From Alphaproteobacteria bacterium WMHbin7 (lineage in GTDB: Bacteria; Pseudomonadota; Alphaproteobacteria; Rhodospirillales; WMHbin7): a DNA stretch of 39,556 bases. Location of the stretch: positions 1-39,556 of the forward strand of contig PDZW01000027.1 of assembly GCA_002753155.1 (NCBI GenBank), given 5' to 3'. A model generated the notes under the pieces. That model ran no database searches, had not been told where the DNA came from, and was given only the letters and a program-made list of their open reading frames with translations. The translations under genes and the position numbers were made by a program. Below, one piece after another: positions 7,608-15,808 of this stretch; position 1 is the first letter of the stretch, and each line of letters opens with the position of its first letter.

Positions 7608-7636
7608 TTGACTGTATGTCACGTAATGACATAGAC
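7608..7636 (+). promoter_or_regulatory. Early phage promoter with operator between -35 and -10
   Basis: TTGACT (7608-7613) is followed by the perfect operator ATGTCA-CGTAA-TGACAT (7616-7632, itself inside the longer palindrome TATGTCA...TGACATA). ATAGAC (7631-7636) is a possible -10 at 17-base spacing. A repressor bound here would cover the promoter. The predicted start of transcription falls almost on the ATG at 7644, so the message may have almost no leader. The gene has aggag at 7637-7641, unusually close to its start codon. Confidence 0.7.
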
Positions 7637-7643
7637 AGGAGTC

Positions 7644-8015
7644 ATGAGCGAAGCCGATTTAGAAAACTACCGAAAAGAGCAGAACTGGACCTACGGCGAT
7701 CTGGCCCAATGGCTGGGCGTCACCCAGGCCGCCTCGGCTCGCCGATATGCACTAGGCATCCAGATGCTCAACGCGAAGGCGGTGCTGGACGCCTGCCTGA
7801 AAGCGGGCGGGCGCATAAGCCCGCTTGCGATGTACCGCCGACATTTTATGGCGAAGACCGGCGGTATCGATCCCGCCACCATCGCCGCCGGTTATCGAGC
7901 GCCGACGGCGGCGCAGGGCGGGTTGACGTCCGGAACTCCCGGCCCGTCCTGCGCACCCCCATCCCACGCCCCAGCGATCCGCCACGATTCCCATGAGCAG
8001 GAGCATCGACCATGA
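7644..8015 (+). CDS. Cro-like helix-turn-helix protein, first gene of the early operon
   Basis: The 123-residue protein has a small helix-turn-helix at about 4-60 (NYRKEQNWTYGDLAQWLGV, then TQAASARRYALGIQMLNAKAVLDAC). A Pro/Ala/Gly-rich tail without predicted structure follows. Being the first gene to the right of the operator and divergent from the repressor, it takes the position of Cro. Its stop overlaps the start of the CII-like gene (ATGA), so the two are probably co-translated. The tail (from about residue 85) may have no conserved function. Confidence 0.7.
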   Translation: MSEADLENYRKEQNWTYGDLAQWLGVTQAASARRYALGIQMLNAKAVLDACLKAGGRISPLAMYRRHFMAKTGGIDPATIAAGYRAPTAAQGGLTSGTPGPSCAPPSHAPAIRHDSHEQEHRP

Positions 8016-8470
8016 GCAGCGAGATTGACATCAAGGCCCATGCCGAACATCAGCGGAACACGAGAAGCGTATTTCGCGATGCACTTTCGCTGTTCGTGGG
8101 CCAGGGCAAGCGCTTCTCGGTCGAGGCGATCGCGGCGGCCAGCGGCATCGGCACCGCCACCATTCACGCCTATTTGAATGGGCGCAGTTGCCCGGAATGG
8201 GTGAATGCGGTAGCGCTGCTGAACGTTCTGCCCGTCGAATTCGCTGCCGCCGTATTGCGCCCGGCAGGGCTGGCGGGCCTGACCAGAATCGACGGCGAGG
8301 TCAGTGCCGCCGAAACGCTGGGCCAGGTGGCCGAGGGTGTCGCCTCGCTGGCGACGGCCCTGGCCGATGGGCGCATCGACCATCAGGAACTGCCACGGGT
8401 TAGGCAGGAATTGACCGAGGCCATGGTGGCGATCACGCAGTTTCTGCAGAAACTGAACGGGGTGCGCTGA
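8012..8470 (+). CDS. CII-like phage regulatory protein (CP76 type)
   Basis: The 152-residue protein has a predicted helix-turn-helix at about 35-70 (FSVEAIAAASGIGTATIHAYLNGRSCPEWVNAV). A long helical C-terminus follows, with the motif ADGRIDHQELPRVRQEL and a final ITQFLQKL. This arrangement is that of the phage regulatory CII proteins of P2-like and related phages, which act on early or establishment promoters. It overlaps the Cro-like gene by 4 bases and the Ogr-like gene by 1 base (TGATG), so the three regulators form one unit. The family assignment is by pattern memory and is moderately sure. Confidence 0.7.
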   Translation: MSSEIDIKAHAEHQRNTRSVFRDALSLFVGQGKRFSVEAIAAASGIGTATIHAYLNGRSCPEWVNAVALLNVLPVEFAAAVLRPAGLAGLTRIDGEVSAAETLGQVAEGVASLATALADGRIDHQELPRVRQELTEAMVAITQFLQKLNGVR

Positions 8471-8721
8471 TGAGCAGCCCGGTAACACAAGCCAGGCGGC
8501 GGAATCTGAACCGGGCCAACCGCACGATCTGTCCGGTATGCGGCGGCACCTGCAGCACAGTGAAAACCGACCAGATCACGCCGCAATATAGGGAAGCGAC
8601 ACTGGCCTGCGAGAACGTGGAATGCGCCGCCGTGTTCGTGGCCAGCATCACGCCGGTGCGATTTCTGCAGCCGTCGAGGAAAGCCCAGACAGACGAAACC
8701 AATTCATCGCCGCAAGCGTAA
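8470..8721 (+). CDS. ogr: Ogr/Delta-type zinc-finger activator of late genes
   Basis: The 83-residue protein carries Cys21-x2-Cys24 (CPVCGG) and Cys47-x4-Cys52 (CENVEC), separated by 22 residues. This is the Ogr/Delta spacing, and the flanking ITPQYREATLACENVECAAVF resembles P2 Ogr closely. Ogr proteins bind the late promoters of P2-like phages and contact the alpha subunit of RNA polymerase, switching on capsid and tail genes. Here it should activate the tail operon at the left of the window. In P2, ogr follows D; here it has moved into the early regulatory operon, so its timing may differ. Confidence 0.88.
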   Translation: MSSPVTQARRRNLNRANRTICPVCGGTCSTVKTDQITPQYREATLACENVECAAVFVASITPVRFLQPSRKAQTDETNSSPQA

Positions 8722-8746
8722 TTTCAACCAAGGCCGGGGGGCCATC

Positions 8747-9040
8747 ATGGCACAGACGAGCAAGGCCGATAACGGCCAGGGGCAGAGCATCCTAAGCGAT
8801 CGGCTGGAAGCGCTGATCGATCAGTTCACGCTGTATCTCAATGTCGGCATGGAATTAAAGCCCGAAGCCGTGGCCGTTTTCATCATGATCTTGGAATCCT
8901 GCCGCGACGAGGCCGAAGCGCTGGAAGAAGCTGCCCAGCGCCATTTCGAGGGTCGGCCAATCCCCGCCGATGTTTTGAAAATCGCCACCCTACTTAGCCG
9001 CAACGGCGTTTCCGCCGGCATGCCGAAGGGGCGGGGATGA
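8747..9040 (+). CDS. Phage protein of unknown function (97 aa)
   Basis: I do not recognise the family. The 97-residue product is mostly helical and acidic in the middle (SCRDEAEALEEAAQRHFEG), with a hydrophobic patch VAVFIMIL that is too short and interrupted for a membrane segment. It starts 25 bases after ogr and probably belongs to the same early transcript. A convergent gene ends 5 bases after its stop. Confidence 0.6.
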   Translation: MAQTSKADNGQGQSILSDRLEALIDQFTLYLNVGMELKPEAVAVFIMILESCRDEAEALEEAAQRHFEGRPIPADVLKIATLLSRNGVSAGMPKGRG

Positions 9041-9045
9041 TGCGG

Positions 9046-9696
9046 TCAGGGTTCGACGGTCACCTTGAATTGAAAGCCCTCATTCTTTGGCCAGCCCATC
9101 AGCACGCGCCTGCCCTTGTAGACGGTCTGCCCGCCCTTTGTAAGCGCCGCCGCCATCCAGTCGCCGCCTTCTTTCCAATCGGGAAAGATGACAGCCGATA
9201 CGGCGGCCAACAGCACAAGCTCCTCCATGGCGCTTTGCTTTCCCTTCTTCAATTTCACCAGCCGGTATTCGAACGTGTGGACATTACTGGCGTCACCAAT
9301 AAGCTCGAAGACCCCATACCCGTTGGCACCCAGCACTCTTGGCTCGCCATCCTGGCCGATGCCGTGATGCGTTTCGTACCCGGCGGCCTTGAATATTCCT
9401 TCAAGGTTAGCCGCCGAAGCGCCGATGCCCTTGGGCGCTGGTGCCGGGGATGTGGCGGACTTCTCGACCGGCACGTTGATGGATGGGGATGCGGGCGTGG
9501 AAGATGTCGTTTCAGGCTTCGGCAGCAGCGTCCCGGCGAAGATGAGCAGGGCAAGCCATGTTGCCAGCACCGTGCCCAGCGCCTGCCAGCGCTTCGGGTC
9601 TTCCATCTTGCGCAAGATCAGCTTGGGATTGATCAGGCTGGCCGGAATGGCGATCAGACCGGCCAGCACAACAAAAACGGCAAAAGCCTCAGCCAT
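9046..9696 (-). CDS. Membrane-anchored prophage protein of unknown function
   Basis: The 216-residue protein has two N-terminal membrane segments (about 4-22 and 40-60: AFAVFVVLAGLIAIPASLI and LGTVLATWLALLIFAGTLL). A Pro/Ser/Thr-rich linker (60-90) and a C-terminal domain of about 120 residues with GANGYGVFELIGDASNVHTFEYRLVKL follow. It is alone on the minus strand inside a + strand early region, which is typical of a gene expressed in the lysogen under its own promoter. An effect on the host envelope or superinfection is possible, but nothing in the sequence proves it. Confidence 0.6.
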   Translation of the reverse strand: MAEAFAVFVVLAGLIAIPASLINPKLILRKMEDPKRWQALGTVLATWLALLIFAGTLLPKPETTSSTPASPSINVPVEKSATSPAPAPKGIGASAANLEGIFKAAGYETHHGIGQDGEPRVLGANGYGVFELIGDASNVHTFEYRLVKLKKGKQSAMEELVLLAAVSAVIFPDWKEGGDWMAAALTKGGQTVYKGRRVLMGWPKNEGFQFKVTVEP

Positions 9697-9782
9697 TGTT
9701 TTTCACTCCACATAAATATTACCGCAACGGGTAACACCACCGCCCGCAAGAGTCGAGTCATTTTCGGCGCGGTTGTAACCCC

Positions 9783-12473
9783 ATGAACCACGACGCCAGC
9801 ATCCGTCCTGACGTTCGGGCCGAGGTGGTGGCAAACCTGTTGCGCGACTACAAGTTCAAGGAATCGGGCGACTGGCTGCGCCAGGGCAAGTGCCCCAGTT
9901 GCGGCAAGCATGAACTCTTTGTTCATGCGCAGAATCCTTGGGTGGTGAGGTGCGGCAAGCTGAATAATTGCGGCTGGGAAGAGACAACGCGCAAGCTGTA
10001 CCCGGATGCGTTCGGTAAATTCAACGAGCGATTTCCCGCAACCACGCAAGACCCCAACGCCACCGCCGACGCCTATATGCGTTCCGTGCGCGGCTTCGAC
10101 CCATCGAAGATCAAAGGCTGGTATCGGCAGGGGCGCTACAGCCATCCGCGTGGCGACCATGCCACCGCCAGCGTGGTGTTCGACATCGACCGCGAGCGTG
10201 GCATCTTCATGGAGCGTCTGGTCGAGACGGTCCGGGTGCAGACATCCGACGGCGTCGAAAGCCGCAAGGCCAATTTCGAGGGCAAGCATCAGGGGCTGTG
10301 GTGGCTGCCGCCCGGCAAGGAAATCAAGGAGGGCGATCTGTGGCTGGTTGAAGGCTGCATGGATGCCATCGCCCTATGGCTGCACGGTGTGCAATCGGCG
10401 GCCATCCTGTCTTGCGTCAATTTCCCCGAAGCCATGCTGGAGAAACTGGACGGCAAGAAGGTGCGCCTGGTCTGGGCGCTGGACAATGACCGGGCGGGCA
10501 ACAGTTTCACGCGCAAGCACATCGCCAAAGCCAACGAGTTGGGCTTCGATTCGGTGGCCGCCGTCATCCCCCAGAAGGGCAAGGCCAAGACCGACTGGAA
10601 CGAAGCGCATCTGGCAAGGCAGCTTGAGCCAAAGGACATCGAAACCTATCGCTATCACGGCGATCTGCTGCTGGCCCCCTCGGCCAAGGAAAAAGCGCTG
10701 CTGATCTGGGAACAGACGGGATCGACCTGGTTCCCGCTGGATTTCAAAAGCGAAACCTATTGGTTCGCCCTGGATGCGGCACGCCACATGAAGCAGGTGG
10801 AGATGCTGCAAAAAGAGCCCGCCAAATATGAGAAGGGGCTTGAGTGGGAAGCGGCAAGGCGGGTGGCGGATGTCGAAAACATCGCCACCTGCACCTTCAA
10901 ATTTCTGTATTTCATGCGCCACGAGGCATCGGACGAAAGCTGGTATTACGCCAGTATATCGTTACCCCATTTGCAAAAGCCCAAGAAAAGCACCTTCACC
11001 GCCGCCCAGCTGGCGGCCAGTTCTGAATTCAAGAAACGCCTGCTGGCCATAGCGCCCGGCGCTTTGTGGGGCGGCAACGGTGCACAGCTTGACTGGATAT
11101 CGAAACGCTATCTGCGGGCCATCAAGGAAGTTCAGACGGTCGAGTTCATCGGCTATTCGAAAGAGCATGGCTGTTGGGTGTTTCCCGACAAGGCGGTAGC
11201 CAAGGGCATGGCCTATGACCTCAACGATGAGGACTTCTTCGAGATCGACAAGATTTCGATCAAGTCACTGAACGTCTCATTGCATTTGACTATCGGAGAG
11301 GCCAGGACCTACGACGCGGCATGGGTTGACGATCTGTACAAGGCCTTCGGCCCCAAGGGCATCATCGCCCTGGCCTACTGGCTGGGCGCCTTGTTCGCTG
11401 AGCAGATCCGCGATGTCCATAAATCATTCCCTTTCCTGGAAATCATCGGCGAGCCGGGGGCGGGCAAATCGACCTTGATCGAGTTTCTATGGAAGCTGGT
11501 GGGGCGGGCCGATTACGAGGGGTTCGATCCCAACAAATCGACCACGGCGGCCCGCGCACGCATTATGAGCCAGGTGTCGAACCTGCCGGTGTGCATGATC
11601 GAGTCTGATCGCGGCGGCGAGGACACGGCCAAGGTGCGCCAGTTCGACTGGGACGAATTGAAGCCCGCCTATAACGGGCGGCCTTCGCGGGCCACTGGCG
11701 TCAAGAATGGCGGCAATGATACGAAAGAGCCGCCCTTTCGCGGCAGCATCGTGATCAGCCAGAACGCCCAGGTGAACGCATCGGATGCCATCATGCAGCG
11801 CATCGTGCATCTGCATTTTACCTGCGCCAAACATTCGAATGAGGGCAAGGACGCCGCCGACCGGCTTTCGACCATGGCGGTCGAAAAGATATCTCATTTC
11901 CTGCTGATGGCGACGACAGCCGAAGCGCAGCTGATGAAGCTGTTCTTCGCCCGCACAGCCCAGTACGAAACCAAGGTGATGGCCGAGCCCGAGGTGAAGC
12001 ATTTCCGGCTGGCCAAAAACCACGGACAGATGATGGCCCTGGTCGATTGCCTGGATGGGCTGGTGAAGCTGCCAGCCGATGTGCGCGCCGAAACCATGAA
12101 GGCCCTGATGGAGGCGGCCAAGGAACGCCAGCGGGCCATCGCCAACGACCACCCCATCGTCGAGAAGTTCTGGGAGATTTTCGACTTTCTGGGCGAAGAC
12201 CTTATGGACCATGCCAGGGAGGATTCGGTCATCGCCATTTCGCTGCCCCATTTCGAGCGCGAGGCGGCGAGGAACAATCTGAAGCTGCCCGACATGCTGG
12301 ATTTGAAGCGCCATCTGAAATCCAGCCAGAGCCACACTTTCATCGAAATCAAGACGGTCAACAGCAAGAGCACGGCTTTTGTCAAAGACGGCGAAGGCCA
12401 GGGCGAGCTTTACGCAGGCAAGGCCGTGAAGTGCTGGATATTCGCCAAAAGCAAAGGGGGCAAGCATGGCTAA
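9783..12473 (+). CDS. Phage bifunctional DNA primase-helicase
   Basis: The 896-residue protein has a primase zinc finger at the N-terminus (Cys37, Cys40, Cys57, Cys63). A TOPRIM domain follows, with EGCMDAIAL (Glu190) and ALDNDRAG (Asp234, Asp236). A C-terminal ATPase has the Walker A motif GEPGAGKST (556-564) and a Walker B-like CMIESDRGG about 50 residues later. It would unwind the phage replication fork and prime lagging strands. It opens the long operon that runs to the integrase. The last 8 bases overlap the next gene. This module replaces the A-type rolling-circle initiator of classical P2. Confidence 0.88.
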   Translation: MNHDASIRPDVRAEVVANLLRDYKFKESGDWLRQGKCPSCGKHELFVHAQNPWVVRCGKLNNCGWEETTRKLYPDAFGKFNERFPATTQDPNATADAYMRSVRGFDPSKIKGWYRQGRYSHPRGDHATASVVFDIDRERGIFMERLVETVRVQTSDGVESRKANFEGKHQGLWWLPPGKEIKEGDLWLVEGCMDAIALWLHGVQSAAILSCVNFPEAMLEKLDGKKVRLVWALDNDRAGNSFTRKHIAKANELGFDSVAAVIPQKGKAKTDWNEAHLARQLEPKDIETYRYHGDLLLAPSAKEKALLIWEQTGSTWFPLDFKSETYWFALDAARHMKQVEMLQKEPAKYEKGLEWEAARRVADVENIATCTFKFLYFMRHEASDESWYYASISLPHLQKPKKSTFTAAQLAASSEFKKRLLAIAPGALWGGNGAQLDWISKRYLRAIKEVQTVEFIGYSKEHGCWVFPDKAVAKGMAYDLNDEDFFEIDKISIKSLNVSLHLTIGEARTYDAAWVDDLYKAFGPKGIIALAYWLGALFAEQIRDVHKSFPFLEIIGEPGAGKSTLIEFLWKLVGRADYEGFDPNKSTTAARARIMSQVSNLPVCMIESDRGGEDTAKVRQFDWDELKPAYNGRPSRATGVKNGGNDTKEPPFRGSIVISQNAQVNASDAIMQRIVHLHFTCAKHSNEGKDAADRLSTMAVEKISHFLLMATTAEAQLMKLFFARTAQYETKVMAEPEVKHFRLAKNHGQMMALVDCLDGLVKLPADVRAETMKALMEAAKERQRAIANDHPIVEKFWEIFDFLGEDLMDHAREDSVIAISLPHFEREAARNNLKLPDMLDLKRHLKSSQSHTFIEIKTVNSKSTAFVKDGEGQGELYAGKAVKCWIFAKSKGGKHG

Positions 12474-12837
12474 GCCTGATTTGAAAGCGCCGCCTGTGTT
12501 CGATTTCGGCGAAGCCAGGCCACCAGCGCAGATCGGCGTGGACATGGCGAGCGGCAAGGACATGCACGGCGCCGGTTTTGTGCGCAGCCGCAACGCGGGC
12601 GTGAACGTCAGCACCCCTGACCGCGAGGGATATTGGCAGACCGGCAACCGCATCGCATGCGAGGTGAATGCAGCGCCGTCGCTGCAGGCGGTTGAGGATG
12701 TCAAGGAGCGCAACAAGGCAGATCTGGAAGCATTGAAAAAACACGCCTGCGACATCGCGTGGGGCGTTAGCTGGTGCTTTCAGGAGCGGCGCAAGTTTCT
12801 GCTGAGCATGGCTTCGAGTGGTGGGGGCGGACAATGA
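12466..12837 (+). CDS. Phage protein of unknown function (123 aa)
   Basis: I do not recognise this 123-residue protein. It overlaps the primase-helicase by 8 bases and the next gene by 4 (ATGA). The first half is Gly/Pro-rich and probably flexible; the second half has the charged helix AVEDVKERNKADLEALKKHACDIAWG. A link to replication is suggested only by position. Confidence 0.55.
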   Translation: MAKPDLKAPPVFDFGEARPPAQIGVDMASGKDMHGAGFVRSRNAGVNVSTPDREGYWQTGNRIACEVNAAPSLQAVEDVKERNKADLEALKKHACDIAWGVSWCFQERRKFLLSMASSGGGGQ

Positions 12838-13082
12838 AAACGGCCGATCTGAAAATACTGGCCCTGGTGATGGCGCTGATCCTGCTGACCCTGGCGCATA
12901 AGACCGGACGCTGGGATCTGCTCGGGCATCTGGCCGTGGATGGGTTTTTCCTGTTCATGGCCGTGCGCTTCGTGCGCCAGGCCATCAAGGAATGGCGCGA
13001 ATGGCAGACCGAAGAGGCAAAGGCGAAATTCCAGGACGAGGCCGGGGGCACCAGCGGCAATGGCAAGGGGAAACGGGTATGA
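12834..13082 (+). CDS. Small membrane protein of the phage early operon (82 aa)
   Basis: The 82-residue protein has two hydrophobic segments (about 6-20, LKILALVMALILLTL, and 34-48, LAVDGFFLFMAVRFV), separated by a short basic loop, and a charged C-terminus ending in GNGKGKRV. Starting at ATG 12834 it overlaps the upstream stop (ATGA); a longer form from 12774 would lie inside the upstream gene. No family is recognised. Confidence 0.55.
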   Translation: MKTADLKILALVMALILLTLAHKTGRWDLLGHLAVDGFFLFMAVRFVRQAIKEWREWQTEEAKAKFQDEAGGTSGNGKGKRV

Positions 13083-13696
13083 GCGGCGATCTATCCTCAG
13101 ACGTCTGGCCCTGGGCCGACAAAAGCGATTTGGCCAGCAAGGCCGAGATGTTTGAGACGCCGGAATGGGCGCCAGAAGCGGTTCTTGACGCCGAGGTGCT
13201 GACGCCCCTGGTGATCGATCCTTGCTGTGGGCGCGGGGTGCTGGCCGAGGCGGCCAAGAGGCGCGGGCACAATGTGGCGGCGTTCGACCTTCACGACTGG
13301 GGCTATGGCTTGACCGGAATCGATTTTCTGAAATGGCGTCCGACTGTCGATTTCATGAAATGGCCGGATGTGGACTTCACCGTTCTGATGAACGCCCCCT
13401 TTTCGCTGGCGGATGAATTCGTGCGCCATGCTCTGGAACTCGGGGCCAGAAAGGTGGTGGCCTTCCAACGCTTCGCATGGTGGGAAAGCAACGAACGCAC
13501 CGACTTTTGGCGCGATTGCCGCCCAGCCAGAATCCATGTCTGCCGGTCGCGGGCCAGCTGCTGGCGCCTCGACATTCCGCCCGAGAAACGCAAGGGACGG
13601 GGCGGATCGACTGCCTATGCCTGGTTCGTCTGGGAACGTGGCCACGCCGCCACCGCAGCTCTTAGCCATCTGGACCGAAAGAAGGAGGCCGCATGA
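13079..13696 (+). CDS. Methyltransferase-like phage protein with NAPF in place of NPPF
   Basis: The 205-residue protein has an AdoMet-binding motif I, DPCCGRGVLAEAAKRRGHNV (47-66), the acidic strand end AAFDLHDWG, and a catalytic-loop equivalent MNAPF (104-108). N6-adenine methyltransferases usually have (D/N)PP(Y/F) there. The C-terminal RFAWWESNERTDFW fits a group of small phage methyltransferases. It probably methylates adenine in phage or host DNA to avoid restriction, but the Pro-to-Ala change could reduce or remove activity. The start at 13079 overlaps the upstream stop; a form starting at 12992 would overlap it by 90 bases. Confidence 0.75.
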   Translation: MSGDLSSDVWPWADKSDLASKAEMFETPEWAPEAVLDAEVLTPLVIDPCCGRGVLAEAAKRRGHNVAAFDLHDWGYGLTGIDFLKWRPTVDFMKWPDVDFTVLMNAPFSLADEFVRHALELGARKVVAFQRFAWWESNERTDFWRDCRPARIHVCRSRASCWRLDIPPEKRKGRGGSTAYAWFVWERGHAATAALSHLDRKKEAA

Positions 13697-14088
13697 CCGC
13701 CATTCGCAAGCGACTGCCCGACCGCAGGCGTTCCATCAACCGGCCCGTGCAGATCGGCGCCATCACGGCGACGGGCACCGTGGGCTTTTATCCCGATGAC
13801 GAGCAGATCGGCGAAATCTTTTTGGAGGCGGGCAAGGAAGGGGCCGACATGCAGCGTTTCATGGCCGACGTGGCCACGCTGATTTCGATCGCCCTGCAAT
13901 ATGGCGCGCCCATCGAGCGTCTGGCCCATTCGATGGGGCGCATGCCGCTGGACATGGTGCGGCCCGAGGATCTGGACGGCAGGCCAAAGATGGGTCCGGC
14001 CTCGCCGGTCGGCCATGTGCTGGACTGGCTGCTCGCGCTTGAGGCCGAGGTCATGGCGCAAGCAAAAGAAGCGAGGGTGGCGGAATGA
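13693..14088 (+). CDS. TSCPD-domain protein
   Basis: The 131-residue protein resembles the TSCPD domain found at the C-terminus of class II ribonucleotide reductases and as small standalone proteins. The telling parts are GEIFLEAGKEGADMQRFMADVATLISIALQYGAPIERLAHSM and the later SPVGHVLDWLL. Here the conserved Cys of the domain is not evident. Standalone copies in phages sit in nucleotide metabolism or modification regions; a role in deoxynucleotide supply is inference. It overlaps both neighbours by 4 bases, between the two methyltransferase genes. Confidence 0.65.
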   Translation: MTAIRKRLPDRRRSINRPVQIGAITATGTVGFYPDDEQIGEIFLEAGKEGADMQRFMADVATLISIALQYGAPIERLAHSMGRMPLDMVRPEDLDGRPKMGPASPVGHVLDWLLALEAEVMAQAKEARVAE

Positions 14089-15800
14089 CGCATCTTTTTC
14101 CACCCACGACACAGGGCTCCAGGGCTAACGAAATCATCGTCGATAGTTTCGCCGGAGGCGGCGGGGCCAGCACAGGGATATTCATGGCGCTGGGCCGCCA
14201 CCCCGACGTGGCTATCAACCATGATGAACAGGCCGTGGCCATGCACACGGTCAATCATCCCGAGACGGAACATTTCTGCCAAAACGTCTGGCAGGTGAAT
14301 CCGTCGGACGTGGCACAGCGCGGACCTATCGGCTTGGCCTGGTTCTCGCCCGACTGCAAGCATTTTTCCAAAGCCAAGGGCGGCAAGCCGGTCGAGAAGC
14401 GCGTGCGCGATCTGGCTTGGATTGTGGTGGCCTATGCCAAGCTGCCGGCGCATCTGCGCCCACGGGTCATCCTGCTGGAGAATGTCGAGGAATTCATCAC
14501 CTGGGGGCCGCTGGACGAAAACGACAAGCCCTGTCCCAAGCGCAAGGGCGACACGTTTCTGCGCTGGGTTGGCGAGTTAAAGCGCCATGGCTACAAGGTG
14601 CATTGGCGTGAGTTGCGGGCCTGCGATTACGGTGCACCCACCATCCGCAAGCGCCTGTTCCTGATTGCCCGTTGCGACGGTCTGTATCCGGTTTGGCCCG
14701 AGCCAACGCACGGCAAGCCGGATAGCCCCGAGGTGCAATCTGGCAAGCTGAAGCCCTGGCGCACGGCTGCCGATATTATCGACTGGTCGATTCCCTGCCC
14801 GTCAATTTTTCTGACCAAGGAAGAGGCCCGAGCGCTTCGCATCAAGCGTCCACTGGAAGAGGCGACCATGCGGCGCATCTTTCGTGGACTGAAGCGCTAT
14901 GTGATCGACAATCCCAGGCCCTTCATCGTGCCGGTGACGCATCAGGGTGGCGACCGCTGCCACGATTCCGCCCAGCCATTGCGCACCATCACCACGGCCA
15001 AGCGCGGCGAAATGGCGCTGGTGTTGCCGCATTTGATGACGATGCGTAATGCGGGCAAGCCGTTCAACGAGGCGGACAAGCCGACCCACACGGTCACTGC
15101 CGGGGGAGCGGGGTTGGCACTGGTCGAGGCGTTTATAACCAAGTTCCGCAACGGCAGCGTCGGGCATGCGGCGGATGAGCCCCTGCATACCGTGACGTGC
15201 AGCCATTCAGACCACCACCCGGGCGGGGCTGCACCGTTGGCCGTTGTTATGCCCTGGATGGCCCAACACAATCTCGGCGTTGTCGGCCACGAGGCATCCG
15301 AGCCGGTCAGCACCATTACGCAGACGGGCAGCCAGCAGATGCTGGCGGCGGCCTGTTTGTCGCAATTCCACGGCACCAACCACGGCAATGCGGGCGATCC
15401 CACGCAGCCCCTGGGCGCCATCCTGGCCCAGGGCTTCCACCATGCCGAGGTACGGGCCTTCCTGACCAAGTATTACGGCGAGGGCGGGCAGGATCAGGAT
15501 ATGGACGAGCCTTTGCACACCGCCACCACCAAGGCGCGTTTCGGTCTGGTGACAGTGGCGGGGGTGGACTATCAGATCGTCGATATTGGCATGCGCATGC
15601 TGTCGGCCCGAGAACTGTTTCGAGCCCAGGGTTTTCCAGAAAATTACATCATCGACTTTGAGTACAACGGTCGGCCCTTGCCCGGCCACGCCAAAATTCG
15701 GATGTGCGGCAATTCCGTCTGCCCGCCTATCGCGGCGGCCCTGGTGCGGGCGAATTGTTCTGATCTGGCTGCGATGCCAGAAGCGGCAGCGGCGGAATAG
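14085..15800 (+). CDS. DNA (cytosine-5)-methyltransferase, phage type
   Basis: The 571-residue protein has motif I DSFAGGGGASTG (20-31) and a motif IV of the form SPDCKHFS with catalytic Cys91 (usually PPCQGFS). Motif VI is LENVEEF (Glu132) and a late motif is FPENYIIDFEYNGRPLPGHAKIRMCGNSVCPPIA. All catalytic residues appear present. From about residue 295 to 490 it holds roughly six degenerate repeats of the type DEPLHTVT, spaced 25-40 residues apart, in the target-recognition region. It would methylate cytosines in phage DNA and protect it from host restriction. No cognate endonuclease gene is seen next to it, so it is an orphan methyltransferase. Confidence 0.88.
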   Translation: MTHLFPPTTQGSRANEIIVDSFAGGGGASTGIFMALGRHPDVAINHDEQAVAMHTVNHPETEHFCQNVWQVNPSDVAQRGPIGLAWFSPDCKHFSKAKGGKPVEKRVRDLAWIVVAYAKLPAHLRPRVILLENVEEFITWGPLDENDKPCPKRKGDTFLRWVGELKRHGYKVHWRELRACDYGAPTIRKRLFLIARCDGLYPVWPEPTHGKPDSPEVQSGKLKPWRTAADIIDWSIPCPSIFLTKEEARALRIKRPLEEATMRRIFRGLKRYVIDNPRPFIVPVTHQGGDRCHDSAQPLRTITTAKRGEMALVLPHLMTMRNAGKPFNEADKPTHTVTAGGAGLALVEAFITKFRNGSVGHAADEPLHTVTCSHSDHHPGGAAPLAVVMPWMAQHNLGVVGHEASEPVSTITQTGSQQMLAAACLSQFHGTNHGNAGDPTQPLGAILAQGFHHAEVRAFLTKYYGEGGQDQDMDEPLHTATTKARFGLVTVAGVDYQIVDIGMRMLSARELFRAQGFPENYIIDFEYNGRPLPGHAKIRMCGNSVCPPIAAALVRANCSDLAAMPEAAAAE

Positions 15801-15808
15801 GAGGACCC

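Noticed and set aside
9720..9782. Imperfect inverted repeat (CGGGTAACACC / GGTTGTAACCCC) between the membrane gene and the primase gene as an operator
   Set aside because: The match has several mismatches and no linked promoter could be placed; it may be chance.
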